Below, piece by piece: positions 17,475 through 27,949 of a stretch of DNA of 64,000 nt. How positions within the stretch are numbered: position 1 is the stretch's first letter; each line of letters opens with the position of its first letter. The DNA is from Bacteroidales bacterium (lineage in GTDB: Bacteria > Bacteroidota > Bacteroidia > Bacteroidales > P3): positions 36,241 to 100,240 of the forward strand of contig JAFUWF010000001.1 in the NCBI GenBank assembly GCA_017483575.1, written 5' to 3'. The notes below the pieces were generated by a model that had not been told where the DNA came from, searched no databases, and saw only the letters and a program-made list of their open reading frames with translations. The translations under genes and the position numbers were made by a program.

Positions 17475-18494
17475 ATGGTTACAAGAACATCACGGCTGCA
17501 AGGCAGCAAACGAAAACGGGACGACGAATACTACACGTTGTTCCAGGACATAGCGGACGAAGTGAGCCACTACCTGCCCCAACTGCGAGGCAAGCGTATA
17601 CTGTGTCCCTGCGACTGGGATGAGAGCTACAACGAGGAGATTGTCTACAAGGAAGAGGGCTATGTGCTTGGGCGTGGACTGTTTGGTGCCGAAGGCACGA
17701 TCAAGAATATAGACATTGCGGGCACACGTGAGAAGATAGAGAAGCGGATGGACAGGGTGAAATGCCAGTTTGTCTACTATCTGCTCAACCAGGCCGAGGA
17801 GGCCGGCATCCGCTCCATCAGCGTCAGCGGCTACAATCCGCAGACTGGCGAGGGGGTGCGGTTCCAGGACATCGACTACAGTTATTATGATGTCATCATC
17901 ACCAATCCTCCGTTCAGCCAGTTCGACGAATTCATAGACCTGATGGTCAAAAACGGCAAAGAGTTTTTGGTCATAGGTCCGCAGACAGCACCTACGGAGA
18001 AAATCATCATCCGTCATTTCCAAGAGGGGAATATCCGCATCGGCTATCACTACCATCTGAGCGGTTTCAACCGTCCGGATGGCTCCACACTGCCCAAGCA
18101 ACACAACACGCCCCGCAGCTGCATGTGGTACACCAACCTTCAGGTGGATGCTGACGACAGGGAACTGACGCTGATGGCCTCGTATTACGACAATCCGGAG
18201 AAATATCCGAAATACGTGAACTACGATGCCATCGAGGTTCCAACGGTGGCAGATATACCCAACGACTATTATGGCGAGATGGGCATACCAGTTACTTTTA
18301 TGCAGAAGTACAATCCAAAACAGTTTGAGATTATTGGATCGAGTAGTCAATTAAGCAAACCACTGAAACCATTGGTAGAGGTTGATGCCGTTTATACGGG
18401 CGGTGGCCGTGGACGTTTTTATCTTGATGAAGGGAATAAGCACTATCGCAGGTTGTGGGACAGAATGGTAATCAAGCGCAGAAAGGAGGAATAA
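17475..18494 (+). CDS. EcoRI-family adenine-specific DNA methyltransferase
   Basis: 339 residues. The catalytic motif TNPPF is at residues 143-147. A CPCDWDES segment (about 45-52) and a NTPRSCMWYTNL block are typical of the EcoRI-methylase family. It would transfer a methyl group from SAM to N6 of adenine. EcoRI itself acts on GAATTC; the site here is not known. ATG 17475 is 15 bp after the structured leader and the gene lies 4 bp before a DUF262-HNH nuclease gene, which suggests a modification-restriction pair. Confidence 0.85.
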   Translation: MVTRTSRLQGSKRKRDDEYYTLFQDIADEVSHYLPQLRGKRILCPCDWDESYNEEIVYKEEGYVLGRGLFGAEGTIKNIDIAGTREKIEKRMDRVKCQFVYYLLNQAEEAGIRSISVSGYNPQTGEGVRFQDIDYSYYDVIITNPPFSQFDEFIDLMVKNGKEFLVIGPQTAPTEKIIIRHFQEGNIRIGYHYHLSGFNRPDGSTLPKQHNTPRSCMWYTNLQVDADDRELTLMASYYDNPEKYPKYVNYDAIEVPTVADIPNDYYGEMGIPVTFMQKYNPKQFEIIGSSSQLSKPLKPLVEVDAVYTGGGRGRFYLDEGNKHYRRLWDRMVIKRRKEE

Positions 18495-18498
18495 ACAA

Positions 18499-19599
18499 AT
18501 GAAAGTAAAGGAGCTATACGACAAAGTTGTCAACGGTATTATAATTAGCGACATTGAGTTGCAACGAAACATTGTCTACGATGCCGACAAGCAGGCAATG
18601 GTAATCGATAGCCTGTATAAAGGCATACCGCTTCCGGCATTCTATCTATGGCAGCGCGAAGACGGCAAGCTGGAGGTGCTTGATGGCAAGCAGCGCATCG
18701 AGGCCATCAAAAAGTTCAAGCAGGGCAACCTGTTGTACGAAGGCAAGTCGTGGAAGGCCTATGCTTACGAAAGCGACTTACAGCAGGTGGTTGATAACAC
18801 AGAACTCACAATGATTGTCTGTAGTGGCGACGAGAAGAAGAAGCGCGAGATATTCAAGCGCATCAATACGCTCGGTGTTGCTCTCTCCAAGTTCGAGGTG
18901 CTTAACGGTTTGTACCACGGCGAATATATCGAAGGACTGAACTACTACTTCGCCAACGACGCGAATGTCCGCAAGGTGTTGCCGAATGCCACCGTCGACC
19001 GTGGTGACAATAAGTACCACCTGCTTGAATACATATACTATGTGCGCAACAACAGCGTTTTTCCAAAACGTGGTGAACTGGACGATTATGTGCAGCAGCA
19101 CAAAGACGAGTCGTTCAATGACGATGTCAAGAAGATAAAACCCTATATCAGTTTCATTAGAGATGTGTTTGGCGATGCATCCAAGATTGGCAATGTGCTG
19201 AAGTTCAAACTTGCGGTGAAGTACATAAAAGACCGTGCCATTTGGTTGCAGCACAAAGACGCGATTTGCAAGGATTGCAACGCATTCATCAAGAGTGAGG
19301 GATACAAACTTTCACCCAGCAGAGAGGATGATATCGAGGCTATGATAGTCGGCATTGTGGGCAACTTACGCGTGGATTCCAAACGGCTATTCACGTCGGA
19401 TGACAAAGCGCAACTGCTTTCCACCCAAAAAAAGAATGAGCAAGGGCTTTATAAGTGTGCAAGATGTCACCAGCATTTTGAAGCCGACGAACTGACCATC
19501 GACCACATCAAGCCTTGGAGCAAGGGAGGGCGAACGGTACTGTCAAACGCCCAGTTGCTGTGCAGGGCATGCAATAGTGAGAAAGGGAACAAGGAGTGA
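18499..19599 (+). CDS. DUF262 (ParB/Srx-like) protein with C-terminal HNH nuclease
   Basis: 366 residues. The N-terminal DUF262 domain has the LEVLDGKQRIEAI motif (D62-GKQR). The C-terminal HNH domain has two CxxC pairs (CARCHQHF, CRACNSEKG) around DELTIDHIKPWSKGG with the metal-binding D335-H336. DUF262 domains resemble the NTPase/nuclease part of GmrSD-type restriction enzymes. Only 4 bp from the methyltransferase, it is the best candidate for the cognate endonuclease. Lower GC than the flanking housekeeping genes suggests transfer. Confidence 0.82.
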   Translation: MKVKELYDKVVNGIIISDIELQRNIVYDADKQAMVIDSLYKGIPLPAFYLWQREDGKLEVLDGKQRIEAIKKFKQGNLLYEGKSWKAYAYESDLQQVVDNTELTMIVCSGDEKKKREIFKRINTLGVALSKFEVLNGLYHGEYIEGLNYYFANDANVRKVLPNATVDRGDNKYHLLEYIYYVRNNSVFPKRGELDDYVQQHKDESFNDDVKKIKPYISFIRDVFGDASKIGNVLKFKLAVKYIKDRAIWLQHKDAICKDCNAFIKSEGYKLSPSREDDIEAMIVGIVGNLRVDSKRLFTSDDKAQLLSTQKKNEQGLYKCARCHQHFEADELTIDHIKPWSKGGRTVLSNAQLLCRACNSEKGNKE

Positions 19600-19659
19600 T
19601 TGTAAGGACTTCGCCGAAGGATTATCTAATGGTAATAGATCCCAGAAAGATTCCAAGAG

Positions 19660-19697
19660 CATCGGAGCGGCCGAATGGCCACTCCGATGTTTTGCCT
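19660..19697 (+). terminator. terminator after the DUF262-HNH gene
   Basis: Arms CATCGGAGCGGCC and GGCCACTCCGATG pair with one mismatch around GAAT, followed by TTTTGCCTTTTT. A near copy of the hairpin is at 19859. Confidence 0.7.
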
Positions 19698-19722
19698 TTT
19701 TAGGTACGGAGAAATAAAACAT

Positions 19723-19890
19723 TTTGTCGTATTCGAAAAACTGTGTACTTTTGCAGAAAATTTCGAATAGGAATATGGCGCAATATATTCAACGTTCTGT
19801 CTATCTGAACAAAATGTCCCTCTTTTAGACATCCGAAAGATTATAAATCCAAACGTAGCGGAGCGGCCTAATGGCCGCTCCGATGTGTAT
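19723..19890 (+). ncRNA. short predicted transcript with its own promoter and terminator
   Basis: A perfect promoter (TTTG 19723-19726, 19-bp gap, TACTTTTG 19746-19753) is followed about 120 nt later by a perfect hairpin CGGAGCGGCC/GGCCGCTCCG (19859-19882). Between them is one 17-codon ORF from ATG 19775 (MAQYIQRSVYLNKMSLF) after GGAAT. It may be a small RNA, a leader peptide or the remnant of a deleted gene. In the rest of 19600-20035 I see no gene. Confidence 0.45.
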
Positions 19891-20035
19891 TATTTTATGG
19901 TTTATGGGACGAAAAAAAACGAAAGACTGTCTCGACTGGTAACTTGATGACAATCACCGACGGCGCCGTAGGACTTTTGCTCGACGAAGATGCGTGAGCT
20001 TAAGAAATGTTAAAAAACCACTTCGGTAAACTTTT

Positions 20036-20068
20036 TTTGCGGTGCAAAGAAAATTTTTCGTATCTTTG
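20036..20068 (+). promoter_or_regulatory. promoter of atpD, inside an inverted repeat
   Basis: TTTG 20036-20039, 21-bp gap, TATCTTTG 20061-20068. The -7 box lies in the right arm of GCGGTGCAAAGA/TCTTTGCACCGC, so a cruciform or dimeric regulator site would cover it. Confidence 0.65.
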
Positions 20069-20106
20069 CACCGCAATTTTTGTAAATCAATACGCATACA
20101 TTATAG

Positions 20107-21612
<1,506 letters not shown>

Positions 21613-21616
21613 AGTT

Positions 21617-21717
21617 TAGGGGTTATAGGTTATGGGTTATTGACGCTACGCAGTCGAATTGACGACAAGATGACGCGCCAGCCCTCCATAACCTATAACC
21701 AATAACCAATAACCCTT
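21617..21717. repeat. inverted pair of 7-bp-period arrays between atpD and atpC
   Basis: The left arm (21618-21641) is GGTTATA GGTTATG GGTTATT. The right arm (21687-21715) is its opposite sense, CATAACC TATAACC AATAACC AATAACC, and ends 2 bp before the atpC ATG. The pair can form a long imperfect hairpin in the atpDC mRNA, and it displaces a normal Shine-Dalgarno region. Confidence 0.7.
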
Positions 21718-21954
21718 ATGAAAGTCAAGATAACCAAACCCGACACCTCGCTCTTCGATGGCGACGCGAAACTGGTGCAACTGCCCGGCGTGGGTGGCAA
21801 GTTCGAGATCCTCGAAAACCACGCCCCCATCATCTCGGCCCTCGCTGCCGGCGACATCCGCCTGGTGCTGCCCGACAGCAGCGAGCAGACCTTCGCCGTC
21901 CGCGGTGGCATCGTCAAAGGGCAACAGAACGATTTGCTGATACTGGTGCAATGA
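21718..21954 (+). CDS. atpC: F1Fo ATP synthase subunit epsilon (short form)
   Basis: 78 residues: only the N-terminal beta-sandwich (DTSLFDGDAKLVQLPGVGGKFEILENHAPIISALAAGDI), with no C-terminal helical hairpin. Short epsilon subunits are normal in Bacteroidota. It overlaps the next gene by 4 bp. Confidence 0.93.
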   Translation: MKVKITKPDTSLFDGDAKLVQLPGVGGKFEILENHAPIISALAAGDIRLVLPDSSEQTFAVRGGIVKGQQNDLLILVQ

Positions 21955-23084
21955 GAACACTGCTACACAACGCAATACTGAATGATAAGGCCGTCGACAT
22001 CACCCTCTGCGACGGCCTTATTGATAGTGTATCGACCGCAAGCTGCTCCCCTCAGTCAGCAGCGCTGACTGAGGAGTGTGCGTCCATCGACTGCTCCGGC
22101 CTCTCCGTCTTCCCCGGGCTGATGAACATGCACTCCCACGCCCCGATGACGCTCTTCCGCGGTTTGGGCGACGACCAGCCGCTGGACCGCTGGCTGAACG
22201 AATACATCTGGCCCGCCGAGCAGAAACTGACCGACGAGACAGTCTACCAAGGCACCCTGCAGGCCTGCCGCGAGATGCTCGCCTCGGGCACCACGGCCTT
22301 CAACGACATGTACTTCCACCTCCCTGCAATGGCGCAAGCCGTCCGCGACAGCGGCATACGGGCACAGCTGGGGCTGAACGTCTTCGGCGACGGCAACGAG
22401 CTGGACAGACTGAACACCATCATGCGCGAATGCGAGGGGGTACGCCTGTCCATCGCTCCGCATTCCGTCTACACCGTCAGCGCAAAAGGCCTCCGCCGCT
22501 GTGCCGATGCCTGCGTGGACCTGCACCTGCCCATGCACATCCACATGAGCGAGACGCAGAAGGAGGTGGACGACTGCCTGCGCGAACACGGCTGCCGCCC
22601 CTGGGAATACCTGGACAGACTAGGAATCCTGGACAAACTGGGCCCGAACATCATCGCCGCCCACTGCCTGCACCTCTCTGGCAACGAAATCAGGCTCATC
22701 GGCGACCGCCGCATCACCTGCGTCCACTGCCCCAACTCCAACCTCAAGCTCGGCAGCGGCTACCGCTTCCCCATGCTCGAACTCCTCGACGCCGGCGCCA
22801 ACGTGATGCTCGGCACCGACGGCAGCGCCAGCAGCAACAACCTGGACATGATCGAGGTGATGAAGACCGCCGCCCTGCTGCAGAAAGGCTGGCGCGGCGA
22901 CCCCACCGTCGTCCCCGCACAGCAGATACTCACCCTCGCCACCGGCGGCCACACCGTAGCTCCCGGCCAGCCCGCCTGCCTCTTCCTGGCACCGGTCAGG
23001 TCGGTGAGCGACCTCGTCTACGCCACCCACGGCGAGAGCGTAGCCATGACCCTCGTCGACGGCAAAATTGTATACAGAAAATGA
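21951..23084 (+). CDS. amidohydrolase, MTA/SAH deaminase-like
   Basis: 377 residues. Metal ligands are in PGLMNMHSHAPMTLFRG (about 55-71), MHIHMSETQKEVDDC (His about 195) and AAHCLHLS; the late Asp is in LGTDGSASSNNLDM. The layout matches the ATZ/TRZ group that includes 5-methylthioadenosine/S-adenosylhomocysteine deaminase. Residues about 33-45 (SCSPQSAALTEEC) are encoded by a palindromic repeat shared with the tolC-like gene. It overlaps atpC by 4 bp and the next gene by 4 bp. Confidence 0.82.
   Translation: MRTLLHNAILNDKAVDITLCDGLIDSVSTASCSPQSAALTEECASIDCSGLSVFPGLMNMHSHAPMTLFRGLGDDQPLDRWLNEYIWPAEQKLTDETVYQGTLQACREMLASGTTAFNDMYFHLPAMAQAVRDSGIRAQLGLNVFGDGNELDRLNTIMRECEGVRLSIAPHSVYTVSAKGLRRCADACVDLHLPMHIHMSETQKEVDDCLREHGCRPWEYLDRLGILDKLGPNIIAAHCLHLSGNEIRLIGDRRITCVHCPNSNLKLGSGYRFPMLELLDAGANVMLGTDGSASSNNLDMIEVMKTAALLQKGWRGDPTVVPAQQILTLATGGHTVAPGQPACLFLAPVRSVSDLVYATHGESVAMTLVDGKIVYRK
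22043..22080. repeat. palindromic repeat inside the deaminase gene
   Basis: A perfect 10-bp inverted repeat CTCAGTCAGC / GCTGACTGAG (22051-22073). The 17-mer GCTGACTGAGGAGTGTG (22064-22080) recurs exactly, inverted, at 29220-29236 in the efflux gene. Confidence 0.65.
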
Positions 23085-24643
23085 AGAAGATTCTATTTGC
23101 AATAGCACTTATAACCCTCGCCTCCTGCTCCGGCAACCGCCACGACGACAAGATGATCTTCCGCTACAACGAGAGCGCCGGCATCGCCACCCTCGACCCC
23201 GCCTTCGCCAAGGACCAGAGCATCATCTGGGGCTGCCGCCAGCTCTACAACGGCCTCATCCAGCTGGACACCAACCTCGAGGTGCAGCCCTGCATCGCCA
23301 AGCGGTGGGCCATCAGCGACGACGGCCTCACCTACACCTTCACCCTGCGGGACGACGTCCGCTTCCACAACGGCCGCACCGTCAACGCCCAGGACTTCGC
23401 CTACAGCTTCCACCGCATCGTCGACCCCTCGGTGGCATCGCCGGGAGCCTGGATATTCAGCGACGTGGAGGACTTCCGTGCCACCGACGACACCACCTTC
23501 ACCATCCGCCTCCGCGAGCCCTTCGCCCCCTTCCTCTCCATGCTGGGCATGGTCTATTGCTCCGTGGTGCCACGCGAGGTGGTGGAGCAATACGGCAAGG
23601 ACTTCCGCAAGCACCCCTGCGGCACGGGACCCTTCCGCTTCCAGTACTGGAAAGAGGGTGTGAAACTGGTGCTGCGCAAGAACCCCGACTACTTTGAGCG
23701 CGACGACAACGGCACTCCCCTGCCCTACCTCGACGCCGTCGCCGTCACCTTCATCGTGGACCGCCACACGGTCTTCCTGGAGTTCGTCAAGGGCAACCTG
23801 GACTTCATGAACTCCCTCGACGCCAGCTACAAGGACGAAATCCTCACCCTCGACGGACAGCTGAAGGACAAATACGCCGATCGTATCGACATGACCAGCA
23901 CCCCCTACCTCAACACCGAGTACCTGGGCTTCGACATGGAGAAGACCTCCAGCCCGCTCCACGACCGCCGCCTGCGGCAGGCCATCTGCTACGGTTTCGA
24001 CCGTCGCAAGATGATGCGCTACCTACGCAACAACATCGGCGCCCCCGGCGTCGGCGGCTTCATCCCCCACGGCCTGCCGGGCTACAGCGACTGCGGCTAC
24101 GAGTACAACCCCGAACGCTCCAAGCAACTCCTCGCCGAGGCTGGCTACCCCGACGGCAAAGGGTTGCCCAAACTGAAGCTCTCCACCACCTCCAACTACC
24201 TGGACCTCTGCAAATACATACAGCAACAACTGGGCCTCCTCGGCATCGACATTCAGGTGGACGTCAACCCTCCGGCGGCCCTGCGCGAACAGATGGCCCA
24301 GGGCAAGTGCGAATGGTTCCGCGGCTCGTGGGTGGCGGACTACCCCGATGCCGAGAACTACCTCTCGCTCTTCTACGGTCCCAACCGCACACCCGCAGGC
24401 CCCAACTACACACGCTTCAGCAACCCCACGGTTACCAAGCTCTACACCCAGGCCCGCAGCTGCACCGACCCCGCGGAGCGCACGCGCCTCTACCAGACCA
24501 TCGACAGTCTGGTGATGCAGGAAGCCCCGGTCATGGTGCTCTACTATGACCAGATTCTACACTTTACACACAAGAATGTCAGCGGATTGCGCAGCAACGC
24601 CATGAACAACCTGGACCTGCGCTACGTAACGATTTCGCGATAG
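23081..24643 (+). CDS. oligopeptide-type ABC transporter substrate-binding lipoprotein
   Basis: 520 residues. Signal MKKILFAIALITLASC with lipobox Cys16. The SBP_bac_5 family start is FRYNESAGIATLDPAFAKDQ, with RWAISDDGLTYTFTLRDDVRFHNG and DFAYSFHRI. It binds peptides or similar ligands outside the inner membrane. No permease or ATPase genes follow, so its partners are elsewhere. The ATG overlaps the deaminase stop (ATGA). Its 3' end overlaps convergent lpxH by 22 bp. Confidence 0.9.
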   Translation: MKKILFAIALITLASCSGNRHDDKMIFRYNESAGIATLDPAFAKDQSIIWGCRQLYNGLIQLDTNLEVQPCIAKRWAISDDGLTYTFTLRDDVRFHNGRTVNAQDFAYSFHRIVDPSVASPGAWIFSDVEDFRATDDTTFTIRLREPFAPFLSMLGMVYCSVVPREVVEQYGKDFRKHPCGTGPFRFQYWKEGVKLVLRKNPDYFERDDNGTPLPYLDAVAVTFIVDRHTVFLEFVKGNLDFMNSLDASYKDEILTLDGQLKDKYADRIDMTSTPYLNTEYLGFDMEKTSSPLHDRRLRQAICYGFDRRKMMRYLRNNIGAPGVGGFIPHGLPGYSDCGYEYNPERSKQLLAEAGYPDGKGLPKLKLSTTSNYLDLCKYIQQQLGLLGIDIQVDVNPPAALREQMAQGKCEWFRGSWVADYPDAENYLSLFYGPNRTPAGPNYTRFSNPTVTKLYTQARSCTDPAERTRLYQTIDSLVMQEAPVMVLYYDQILHFTHKNVSGLRSNAMNNLDLRYVTISR

Positions 24644-25377
24644 TCCTTTAGCTCCACCGCCCCGTCGGACGTCATCACGGCGAAGTTCCTGTTGTGCAGC
24701 CAGTCGCCCACATTGACGTAGGTGCAACCGCCACCGAGGTCGCGCGTCAGCGGTGTGTGGCGGTGGCCGAAGATGCAGTAGTCCAAATGCTCCTTCTGCA
24801 GGCGTTCTTTGCAGTAGATGACGATGCCCTCGCGGTCGTCGCCCAGGTAGTGCAGCATGTCGTGCTTGGCATGCTTGCGCTTGTTGCTGTCGCTCCAACG
24901 GTGGGCGATGCCAAAGGTGAAGGCCGACGGCAGCATCTTGAAAAGCTTCTGGCAGAAACGGCTACGGAAGAAAACGCGGACAAAATCGAACCAGCGATCC
25001 ACATGCCCCAGGCCGTCGCCGTGGCCTATCAGCACACGCTTGCCGCAGAGCTCCATCACCACGGGGTCGTTGTGGAGGATAACGCCCATCTCCTCCGTCA
25101 GGTAGTCGAACATCCACATGTCGTGGTTGCCGATGAAGAAATGGATTTCCACCCCCCTGTCCGCCAACTCGGCCAGCTTGCCCAGCAAGCGCACATGGCC
25201 TCGGGGCACGAGGTAGCGGTAGGTGAACCAGAAATCGAAAATGTCGCCCAGCAGCATCAGCTGCCTGCAGTCGGGCGCCATCTCGTCCAGCAGACGGCAG
25301 AGCAGCAGCTCGCGCTCCCTGGAGTCCGAGCAGCTGCCCAGATGCGAATCTGTAATAAAGTAGACTTTATCTCTCAA
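24622..25377 (-). CDS. lpxH: UDP-2,3-diacylglucosamine diphosphatase (lipid A synthesis)
   Basis: 251 residues. Calcineurin-like metallophosphoesterase motifs: FITDSHLGS, LLGDIFDFWF, FIGNHDMW, LIGHGDGLG, FGHRHTP. It cleaves UDP-diacylglucosamine to lipid X at the inner membrane. The only start that keeps MRDKVYFITD is TTG at 25377, and that TTG is part of a 7-bp-period array (AATTGAG units); the ATG further upstream is followed by stops. Confidence 0.9.
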   Translation of the reverse strand: MRDKVYFITDSHLGSCSDSRERELLLCRLLDEMAPDCRQLMLLGDIFDFWFTYRYLVPRGHVRLLGKLAELADRGVEIHFFIGNHDMWMFDYLTEEMGVILHNDPVVMELCGKRVLIGHGDGLGHVDRWFDFVRVFFRSRFCQKLFKMLPSAFTFGIAHRWSDSNKRKHAKHDMLHYLGDDREGIVIYCKERLQKEHLDYCIFGHRHTPLTRDLGGGCTYVNVGDWLHNRNFAVMTSDGAVELKDYREIVT

Positions 25378-25406
25378 TTTTCAATTCTCAATTTTCAATT
25401 TTCCAT
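25373..25406. repeat. 7-bp-period array that supplies the lpxH start
   Basis: On the plus strand: CTCAATT TTCAATT CTCAATT TTCAATT TTCC. It fills the gap between lpxH and the envC-like stop. Confidence 0.6.
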
Positions 25407-26642
25407 TCACCTTAGCCATAACCTTGGATTCTGCGAGGCGGTGCCTTTCCAGAGCTGGAAGGAGAACTCAGCCGTGCCGTCGCTGTTGGTATAGACGGTG
25501 CCCAGGTTCTGCCCCGTGGTCACCTTGCGGCCCTCGCTGACGCTGACAGAGCCCATGTTGGCGTAGACCGTCAGGTAGTCGCCATGACGGACAATGATGC
25601 CTTTGGTACCGTTGGGGCAGGTGAAGACACGCGTCACCGTACCGCCGAAGACACTCTTCACAGCGGCGCCGGAGGCACACACGAGGTCGATGCCGTTGTT
25701 CATGTTCTGACCGCCGGAGGAATGGGTGTACTTGCCGTATTCGCGTGCCACCTTGGTGTAGTTCACCGGCCACGGGAGACGGCCCTTGTTGGAGGCGAAG
25801 TCGTTGCTCAGCGCCACCTCAGCGGCACTGGGGGCGGAAGCGTTGCCGCTCACCTTGCTGCCGTTGCTGCCTGTGGTCTGCTGCTGCTTCTTGGCGTTGC
25901 GGGCTTTGGCAATCTCCTCGTTGATGATGCGCTGGATCTGCTGCTGCAACTCACGCTTCTGCTTCTCCTTTTTGGCAATCTGGTTCTGCAGGCTCTTCTC
26001 CTGCTGCTTGCTGTTTTTCAGCTCCTTCTGGCGTGTCTTCTGCTCGCTGGCCAGCTCGGCCTTCTGCTTGCGGTGCTGCTCCACGAGGTTGGTCTGCTCG
26101 CGCTGCTGGCGGCGCAGCTCCTCGCCTACATCGCTCAGCTCCTGCTCCTTCTGGTGGATGAACATGGCCTGGCGACGGCGGTAGCGGCTGTAGTCGCGGA
26201 AATACTTGGTGCGCAGATAGGCGTAGTTGTAGCTCTTGGTGTCGAGAACGAGGACCAATTTGTCTAGGTTGCCGCGCTCACGGTAGAGGGCGCGGACCAC
26301 CTTGCCGTACTCCAGCTTCATGCTGTCCACCTGTCCGCGGATGAGGGCGATGCTGTCCTCGGTCTCCGCCATGCGGATATTCAGCAGGTTCAACTGACCA
26401 TTGAGGTTGTTGATCAGCTTGGTGCGCTCGGCAATCTTCTTCTCCAACAGGTTCAACTGTTGCTGCCCGGCCTTGCTGTTCTTCTTGGCCTTGCTCAGCT
26501 GGCTGTTGAGGTTCTTGATCTCCTGCTCCACCTTCGCCTTGTCCTTCTCCAGCTGCTTCTTGCTTTGAGCCGATGCTGCTTGCGGTGCAGCCGCAAGCAG
26601 CATCAGCATCAAGCTACCAACTAAGAATCTTCTTGAAGTCAT
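25407..26642 (-). CDS. EnvC-like murein hydrolase activator (degenerate M23 domain)
   Basis: 411 residues from ATG 26642. A signal peptide (cleavage near ASAQ) is followed by two long coiled coils (about 30-130 and 165-265) and a C-terminal LytM/M23 fold (about 300-411). The zinc ligands of active M23 peptidases are replaced: NNGIDL for HxGxD, VYANM for YAHL, FSFQLW for HFEI. So it should activate an amidase rather than cut peptidoglycan. It overlaps the 3' end of pfkA by 29 bp on the same strand. Confidence 0.88.
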   Translation of the reverse strand: MTSRRFLVGSLMLMLLAAAPQAASAQSKKQLEKDKAKVEQEIKNLNSQLSKAKKNSKAGQQQLNLLEKKIAERTKLINNLNGQLNLLNIRMAETEDSIALIRGQVDSMKLEYGKVVRALYRERGNLDKLVLVLDTKSYNYAYLRTKYFRDYSRYRRRQAMFIHQKEQELSDVGEELRRQQREQTNLVEQHRKQKAELASEQKTRQKELKNSKQQEKSLQNQIAKKEKQKRELQQQIQRIINEEIAKARNAKKQQQTTGSNGSKVSGNASAPSAAEVALSNDFASNKGRLPWPVNYTKVAREYGKYTHSSGGQNMNNGIDLVCASGAAVKSVFGGTVTRVFTCPNGTKGIIVRHGDYLTVYANMGSVSVSEGRKVTTGQNLGTVYTNSDGTAEFSFQLWKGTASQNPRLWLR

Positions 26643-27843
26643 ACTCTTCGGGGTTGGCAACGTACTTGCGGGCGGCCTCGTAGTCGGCAGGGGTGATGTA
26701 GTCCATGATGTCGTTCACGTAGGACATCACCTTGTTGCTGTTGACGTTGACCAGACGCGGCGGAATCTTGCCCGTCTCGGGATCCTGCAGGTCCTTCAGG
26801 TAGAGGGGACTGACCGTACCCTGATGGTCCACATAGACCATGCAGCCCGTGGCACCCTGGTTGAAGAGGGTGTGCACGCCCATGCCCATCAACGAGCAAT
26901 AGGTCAGGTCGAAAGCGATGGGGGTATGGCAACGGATCTCGTAGCCTATCTCCACGGGACGCGTCTTCACCTTCAGGCCGATCTCTTTGGCCTTGCGCTC
27001 CAACAAGTCGTTGAAAATATGGGCCTTGCTGACCTTGCCGAGCTCCGGATGGCCGTGCTCGTCGTAGCTGAAGTGGATACCGCTGTTCTTGATCTCCTCG
27101 TCGCTCAGCGAGTGGAACACGCCCTCGCTGATCATGGCGGCACCATAGTTGATGCCCATGATCTTACGCTTGATGATGCAGGAAATGACCATGTTGATAA
27201 TCTTCTCGACGGTGATCTCGGTCTTGTTGAAGAACTCGGGGATGATGACCATCGGGTAGTGACAGGCACCGGCGATACCGAGAGCCAAGTGGCCGGCCGA
27301 GCGGCCCATGGCGCTGACAACGAACCAGTTCTCGCTCGTGCGGGCATCCTCCATCACGGCGGTGGCCAGCACGCAACCCTGGGCTTTGGCGCTATTGTAG
27401 CCGAAGGTAGGACTGCTGTTCGGCAACGGAAGGTCGTTGTCGATGGTCTTCGGCACATGGATGTTGGCAATGGGATAGTGCTTGTCTGCCAAGAACTTGG
27501 CAATGCGGTTGGCCGTCGACGCGGTGTCGTCGCCGCCAACGGTGACCAGAAGCTTCACCTCGTTGTCGGTGAAAAACTTGAGGTTGAACCTCTGCTCGAA
27601 ATCCTCAGCCGTAGGTTTGAAACGGCTCATCTTCAGAATCGAGCCACCCTTGTTGAAAATCTCGTCGGCAGTCAGGAAATCCAGGTCCTGCATACGGGGG
27701 TTGTCCGTGAACAGGGCGCTGTATCCGCCGTGCAGGCCGATGACACGATAACCATCGCGAAGGAACGTTTTGGCCACCGAGGCCACCACCGTATTCATTC
27801 CAGGAGCGGGACCGCCGCCCGTAAGTATAGCTATGCTTTTCAT
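26614..27843 (-). CDS. pfkA: 6-phosphofructokinase, PPi-dependent type
   Basis: 409 residues from ATG 27843 (MKSIAILTGGGPAPGMN). GGDDT has Asp106 where ATP-type enzymes have Gly, and PKTIDNDL follows; Asp at this place and Lys in the second motif mark PPi-dependent enzymes. It makes fructose 1,6-bisphosphate, reversibly if PPi is used. The phosphate-donor call is an inference from these two motifs. Its promoter is directly upstream. Confidence 0.9.
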   Translation of the reverse strand: MKSIAILTGGGPAPGMNTVVASVAKTFLRDGYRVIGLHGGYSALFTDNPRMQDLDFLTADEIFNKGGSILKMSRFKPTAEDFEQRFNLKFFTDNEVKLLVTVGGDDTASTANRIAKFLADKHYPIANIHVPKTIDNDLPLPNSSPTFGYNSAKAQGCVLATAVMEDARTSENWFVVSAMGRSAGHLALGIAGACHYPMVIIPEFFNKTEITVEKIINMVISCIIKRKIMGINYGAAMISEGVFHSLSDEEIKNSGIHFSYDEHGHPELGKVSKAHIFNDLLERKAKEIGLKVKTRPVEIGYEIRCHTPIAFDLTYCSLMGMGVHTLFNQGATGCMVYVDHQGTVSPLYLKDLQDPETGKIPPRLVNVNSNKVMSYVNDIMDYITPADYEAARKYVANPEEYDFKKILSW

Positions 27844-27869
27844 AATAATAAATGTTTTAAAACAAAGTG

Positions 27870-27901
27870 CAAAGATACGAAGAAATACGCATACCGCCAA
27901 A
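27870..27901 (-). promoter_or_regulatory. promoter of pfkA
   Basis: Minus strand: TTTG at 27901-27898, 20-bp gap, TATCTTTG at 27877-27870. The leader is about 20 nt. Confidence 0.7.
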
Positions 27902-27949
27902 TTTATTTTTCAACAGCCGTCTCCCAGGCTCCAAACAGGGCTCCAAACA

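Noticed and set aside
19626-19832. Minus-strand 68-codon frame in the island edge
   Set aside because: No recognisable motif, it runs through two predicted hairpin and promoter signals of the other strand, and has no ribosome site.
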